Assembly (NCBI RefSeq): GCF_004421105.1 | Contig: NZ_CP038033.1 | Span: 1,879,659 to 1,943,658 of the forward strand | Direction of reading: 5' to 3' | Length of the DNA: 64,000 nucleotides | From: Nitrosococcus wardiae | GTDB taxonomy: Bacteria > Pseudomonadota > Gammaproteobacteria > Nitrosococcales > Nitrosococcaceae | Shown here: piece after piece, positions 61,440 through 64,000 of the stretch | Layout of the letters: every line of letters starts with the position of its first letter | How positions within the stretch are numbered: the stretch's first letter is position 1 | Made by a program: the position numbers and the translations under genes | The notes under the pieces: generated by a model | What the model was told of the DNA's origin: nothing | Databases searched by the model: none | Seen by the model: only the letters and a program-made list of their open reading frames with translations

Positions 61440-62780
61440 ATGGTACAGCATCCTAAACGGAAAAGGCTCTCCCAAGAGCCCCAGGTTGGTTCCATCGAAG
61501 CTTTGACCCATGAAGGTCGCGGTGTCGCCCGCATCGGCGGTAAGACAGTTTTTATTGAGGGGGGGTTACCGGGTGAAGAAGTTCTGTTTCATTATGTGCG
61601 TCAGCGCAGTAAATTCGATGAAGGCCGCTTGCTAAAAGTATTGCAGCCGGCACCAACTCGGGCGGAACCGCGCTGTCGCCACTTTGGAGTTTGTGGTGGT
61701 TGTAGCTTGCAACATTTAAGCCCAGGGGCCCAGTTGCAGCTCAAGCAAGAGACCTTAAGAGCACAATTTCGCCACTTTGGGAGGGTTGAGCCCGAGCAGT
61801 GGCTAACTCCGTTGACGGGAACTGACTGGGGATATCGCCGGAAGGCACGGCTAGGGGTCAAGTTCGTCAAAAAGAAGGAGCGCGTGCTCGTTGGTTTTCG
61901 GGAAAAAGGGGGGCGTTTGATTGCCGCGCTTGAGTGTTGTGAAGTGTTGCACCCGTCGGTTGGATTGCTGTTGCCAGAATTGGGGGAACTCATCGCCTCT
62001 TTAAGTTGCTATGATCGTATTCCCCAGATCGAGGTAGCGGTGGGTGATAATGCTACAGCTTTGGTATTTCGCCATCTAGTGCCCCTGACAGCAGCGGATA
62101 CGGAGCAACTCGTGGGCTTTGGCCGGGCCCATGGCTTGCAGATCTATCTCCAAGGAGGAGGGGTAGAGACGCTGTACCTGCTATGGCCTGAAAGTGCGGA
62201 GCTAAATTACTCCCAGTGCGGGAATCTAGAAATGGTATTTTTGCCCACTGATTTTATGCAAGTGAACAGGGAGGTAAATATCAAAATGGTTCAGCAGGCC
62301 CTGAAGCTACTGGAGCTGGAGTCCCATGATCGAGTGTTAGACCTATTCTGTGGAGTGGGTAACTTTACCCTGCCATTGGCAAGTTCAGGGGCTGAGGTGG
62401 TGGGGATAGAGGGCAGCGCGGGGCTAGTTGCTCGGGCAGTGGCCAATGCAAAACGTAATCGGTTGGGAAATGTCCATTTTGAAGTGGCTGATCTCAATGA
62501 ACGGGATTGGCTTCATAATGTTTGGGCCCAAAACGGTTTTTCTAAAGCGGTGTTAGATCCGCCGCGAAGTGGAGCACTGACCGCAGTCCAGCAAATGTCG
62601 ACCCTAAAGGTGCAACGAATTGTCTATGTTTCCTGCAATCCTGCTACGCTTGCCCGGGATGCGGGTGAGTTGGTGAACCGGCAAGGCTATCACTTGCGCT
62701 GTGCGGGGGTGATGGAGATGTTCCCTCATACTCCCCATGTGGAAACCATTGCTCTGTTTGAACAGGCAAGGAAGAACTGA
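61440..62780 (+). CDS. rlmD: 23S rRNA (uracil-1939-C5)-methyltransferase
   Basis: SAM-dependent m5U1939 methylase, 446 residues from ATG 61440; a start at 61380 would add 20 unconserved residues. An N-terminal TRAM domain (VGSIEALTHEGRGVARIGGK) is followed by iron-sulfur cysteines in CRHFGVCGGCSLQHL. The SAM site is VLDLFCGVGNFTLPLA, and the catalytic nucleophile is Cys399 in YVSCNPATLARD. The cysM-rlmD neighbourhood is common in gammaproteobacteria. TrmA-like alternatives lack the TRAM and cluster combination. Confidence 0.94.
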   Translation: MVQHPKRKRLSQEPQVGSIEALTHEGRGVARIGGKTVFIEGGLPGEEVLFHYVRQRSKFDEGRLLKVLQPAPTRAEPRCRHFGVCGGCSLQHLSPGAQLQLKQETLRAQFRHFGRVEPEQWLTPLTGTDWGYRRKARLGVKFVKKKERVLVGFREKGGRLIAALECCEVLHPSVGLLLPELGELIASLSCYDRIPQIEVAVGDNATALVFRHLVPLTAADTEQLVGFGRAHGLQIYLQGGGVETLYLLWPESAELNYSQCGNLEMVFLPTDFMQVNREVNIKMVQQALKLLELESHDRVLDLFCGVGNFTLPLASSGAEVVGIEGSAGLVARAVANAKRNRLGNVHFEVADLNERDWLHNVWAQNGFSKAVLDPPRSGALTAVQQMSTLKVQRIVYVSCNPATLARDAGELVNRQGYHLRCAGVMEMFPHTPHVETIALFEQARKN

Positions 62781-62841
62781 GTAAATATGATGTCCTTAGA
62801 GAAAGTGACCAGTACAATAGTAGAGGGGAGCAGAGAACGGC

Positions 62842-63339
62842 ATGAAGAGTAACATTAAAACCATTACTGGAGATTATGCTACCCAGAATCTGCGGGTCGG
62901 TATTGCTGCTGCCCGATTTAATGAATTTATCGTTGCCAGTTTGCTGGAGGGAACCATAGATACCCTACTGCGACACGGGGTGACCTCTAAAGATATTGAA
63001 ATCGTTCGGGTTCCGGGAGCATTTGAGTTGCCGTTGGCCATACAGGCCATGGCCCAGCGAGGTGGATTTGATGCTTTAGTGGCTTTGGGGACAGTCATCC
63101 GAGGGGCGACCCCCCATTTTGACTATGTTGCGGGGGAGTGCAGCAAGGGGCTGGGATCGGTTTCACTGCAACATGGCTTACCTGTCGGCTTTGGCGTGTT
63201 AACTGTCGACACCATTGAGCAGGCCATCGAACGGGCAGGCACTAAAGCGGGGAACAAGGGGGTAGAGGCCGCACTTTCGGTGATTGAGATGGTCAATGTA
63301 TTGCGGCAAATTCATAGCTCGAAGGGCGAAATAGTGTGA
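62842..63339 (+). CDS. ribH: 6,7-dimethyl-8-ribityllumazine synthase
   Basis: Penultimate enzyme of riboflavin synthesis, 165 residues. [36 protein letters not shown] and [17 protein letters not shown] with catalytic His92 are diagnostic. No FMN riboswitch is visible in the short leader. It overlaps nusB by 4 bases. Confidence 0.97.
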   Translation: MKSNIKTITGDYATQNLRVGIAAARFNEFIVASLLEGTIDTLLRHGVTSKDIEIVRVPGAFELPLAIQAMAQRGGFDALVALGTVIRGATPHFDYVAGECSKGLGSVSLQHGLPVGFGVLTVDTIEQAIERAGTKAGNKGVEAALSVIEMVNVLRQIHSSKGEIV

Positions 63340-63788
63340 GTAATAATCGTTCTAAGGCTCGGGCAGCGGCACTGCAGGGTCTTTATCAATGGCAGCTGAC
63401 GGGACAGGATGTGGACACGATCGATACTGAATTCATTATCCAGGGCATGCGGAGTATTGATCAAGTCTATTTCCAAGAGTTGCTCCAAGGAGTGCCCCAA
63501 CAGCAACAGGCGCTAGATGAGTGTCTCGGACCGTTTCTGGATCGACCTATTAACGAAGTGGATCCAGTAGAATGCGCTATTTTGAGAATAGGGGCTTTTG
63601 AATTACTTTTTCGCTCTGATATTCCCTATCGGGTTGTGTTAAATGAAGCTATTGAACTGGCTAAGCGCTTTGGGGCTGAGCATGGCCATCGTTATGTCAA
63701 CGGCATTCTTGATAAAGTAGCCCGCAAAGTCCGTGTGATTGAGTTTCAAACTCAAGCGTCTAGGCGACGGCTACAAACCCACCGATAA
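63336..63788 (+). CDS. nusB: Transcription antitermination protein NusB
   Basis: Binds boxA RNA with S10 (NusE) for rRNA antitermination, 150 residues. GTG 63336 overlaps the ribH stop. [30 protein letters not shown] and [18 protein letters not shown] are characteristic. The ribH-nusB-thiL order is conserved in gammaproteobacteria. Confidence 0.96.
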   Translation: MSNNRSKARAAALQGLYQWQLTGQDVDTIDTEFIIQGMRSIDQVYFQELLQGVPQQQQALDECLGPFLDRPINEVDPVECAILRIGAFELLFRSDIPYRVVLNEAIELAKRFGAEHGHRYVNGILDKVARKVRVIEFQTQASRRRLQTHR

Positions 63789-63837
63789 TTTGGATTGTGC
63801 CGATGCGCGCATTTAGATTTCCTGATAACCTCAGGCT

Positions 63838-64000
63838 GTGAATGAGTTTTCCCTAATCAAGGAATTCTTCGCCGATTGTACTCGGCAACGGGCGGATGTC
63901 ATTCTGGCGGTGGGTGACGATTGTGCCCTGTTGACTGTTCCGCCAGGCTATGAACTTGCGGTTTCTATAGATACTTTGGTGGCCGGGGTGCATTTTGCTG
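63838..64000 (+). CDS. thiL: Thiamine-monophosphate kinase (5' part; continues beyond window)
   Basis: Start GTG 63838 opens NEFSLIKEFFADCTRQ, then VGDDCALLTVPPGYELAVS and DTLVAGVHF, which match the N-terminus of ThiL, the enzyme making thiamine diphosphate. The GDDCA motif binds Mg-ATP. The gene is cut by the end of the window after 54 codons. Confidence 0.9.
   Translation, partial: MNEFSLIKEFFADCTRQRADVILAVGDDCALLTVPPGYELAVSIDTLVAGVHFA

Overview
The window is gammaproteobacterial chromosome with about 50% GC by eye. Gene order (rpoBC-str-S10-spc-alpha; mtaD-ubiG; surE-pcm-nlpD; prfB-lysS; recO-pdxJ-acpS-cysM; ribH-nusB-thiL) and protein character suggest a Chromatiales-type organism such as Nitrosococcus. 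That name is an inference from recall and no database was searched.

Region 1 (1-25,420) is one continuous plus-strand run of transcription and translation genes: the 3' part of rpoB, then rpoC, rpsL, rpsG, fusA, tuf, and the S10, spc and alpha ribosomal-protein clusters with secY, rpoA and rplQ, closed by an intrinsic terminator. Its tuf gene has a strikingly different codon style from everything around it.

Region 2 (25.4-37.3 kb) is metabolic. It holds a SAM hydrolase-family gene, the minus-strand pair mtaD-ubiG, an orphan membrane protein and mtnA, together touching SAM/methylthioadenosine turnover and ubiquinone methylation. Next comes a sulfate-assimilation block (cysB divergent from a TauE-family permease, then cysH of the iron-sulfur APS type, cysD, cysN). 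It ends with a minus-strand pair coding a GCS2-type ligase and an M14-type zinc amidohydrolase.

Region 3 (37.3-49.2 kb) is the most fluid. An inverted pair of small mobile-element-like repeats (37.43-37.59 and 46.24-46.49 kb) brackets an unusually long crcB fluoride-channel gene with a DUF190 partner, a 5'-truncated second DUF190 gene, parE-parC, a WbpM/CapD-type nucleotide-sugar dehydratase and galU. Beyond it lie the two ends of an NAD-linked formate dehydrogenase locus joined out of frame by an internal deletion, then a second, unrelated hairpin element with 22-bp terminal inverted repeats.

Region 4 (49.2-64 kb) is housekeeping again: surE-pcm-yqaA-nlpD (without rpoS after nlpD), prfB with its programmed +1 frameshift, lysS, recO-pdxJ-acpS, cysM, a YdbH-like envelope protein with a DUF1318 lipoprotein, a PolB-like exonuclease, rlmD, ribH, nusB and the start of thiL. 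Many neighbours overlap by 1-4 bases, which points to tight operons. I saw no tRNA or rRNA gene, CRISPR array or transposase. No clear new multi-gene system is present; the best leads are the two repeat families, the formate dehydrogenase deletion junction, the tuf mosaic and the extended CrcB with DUF190.
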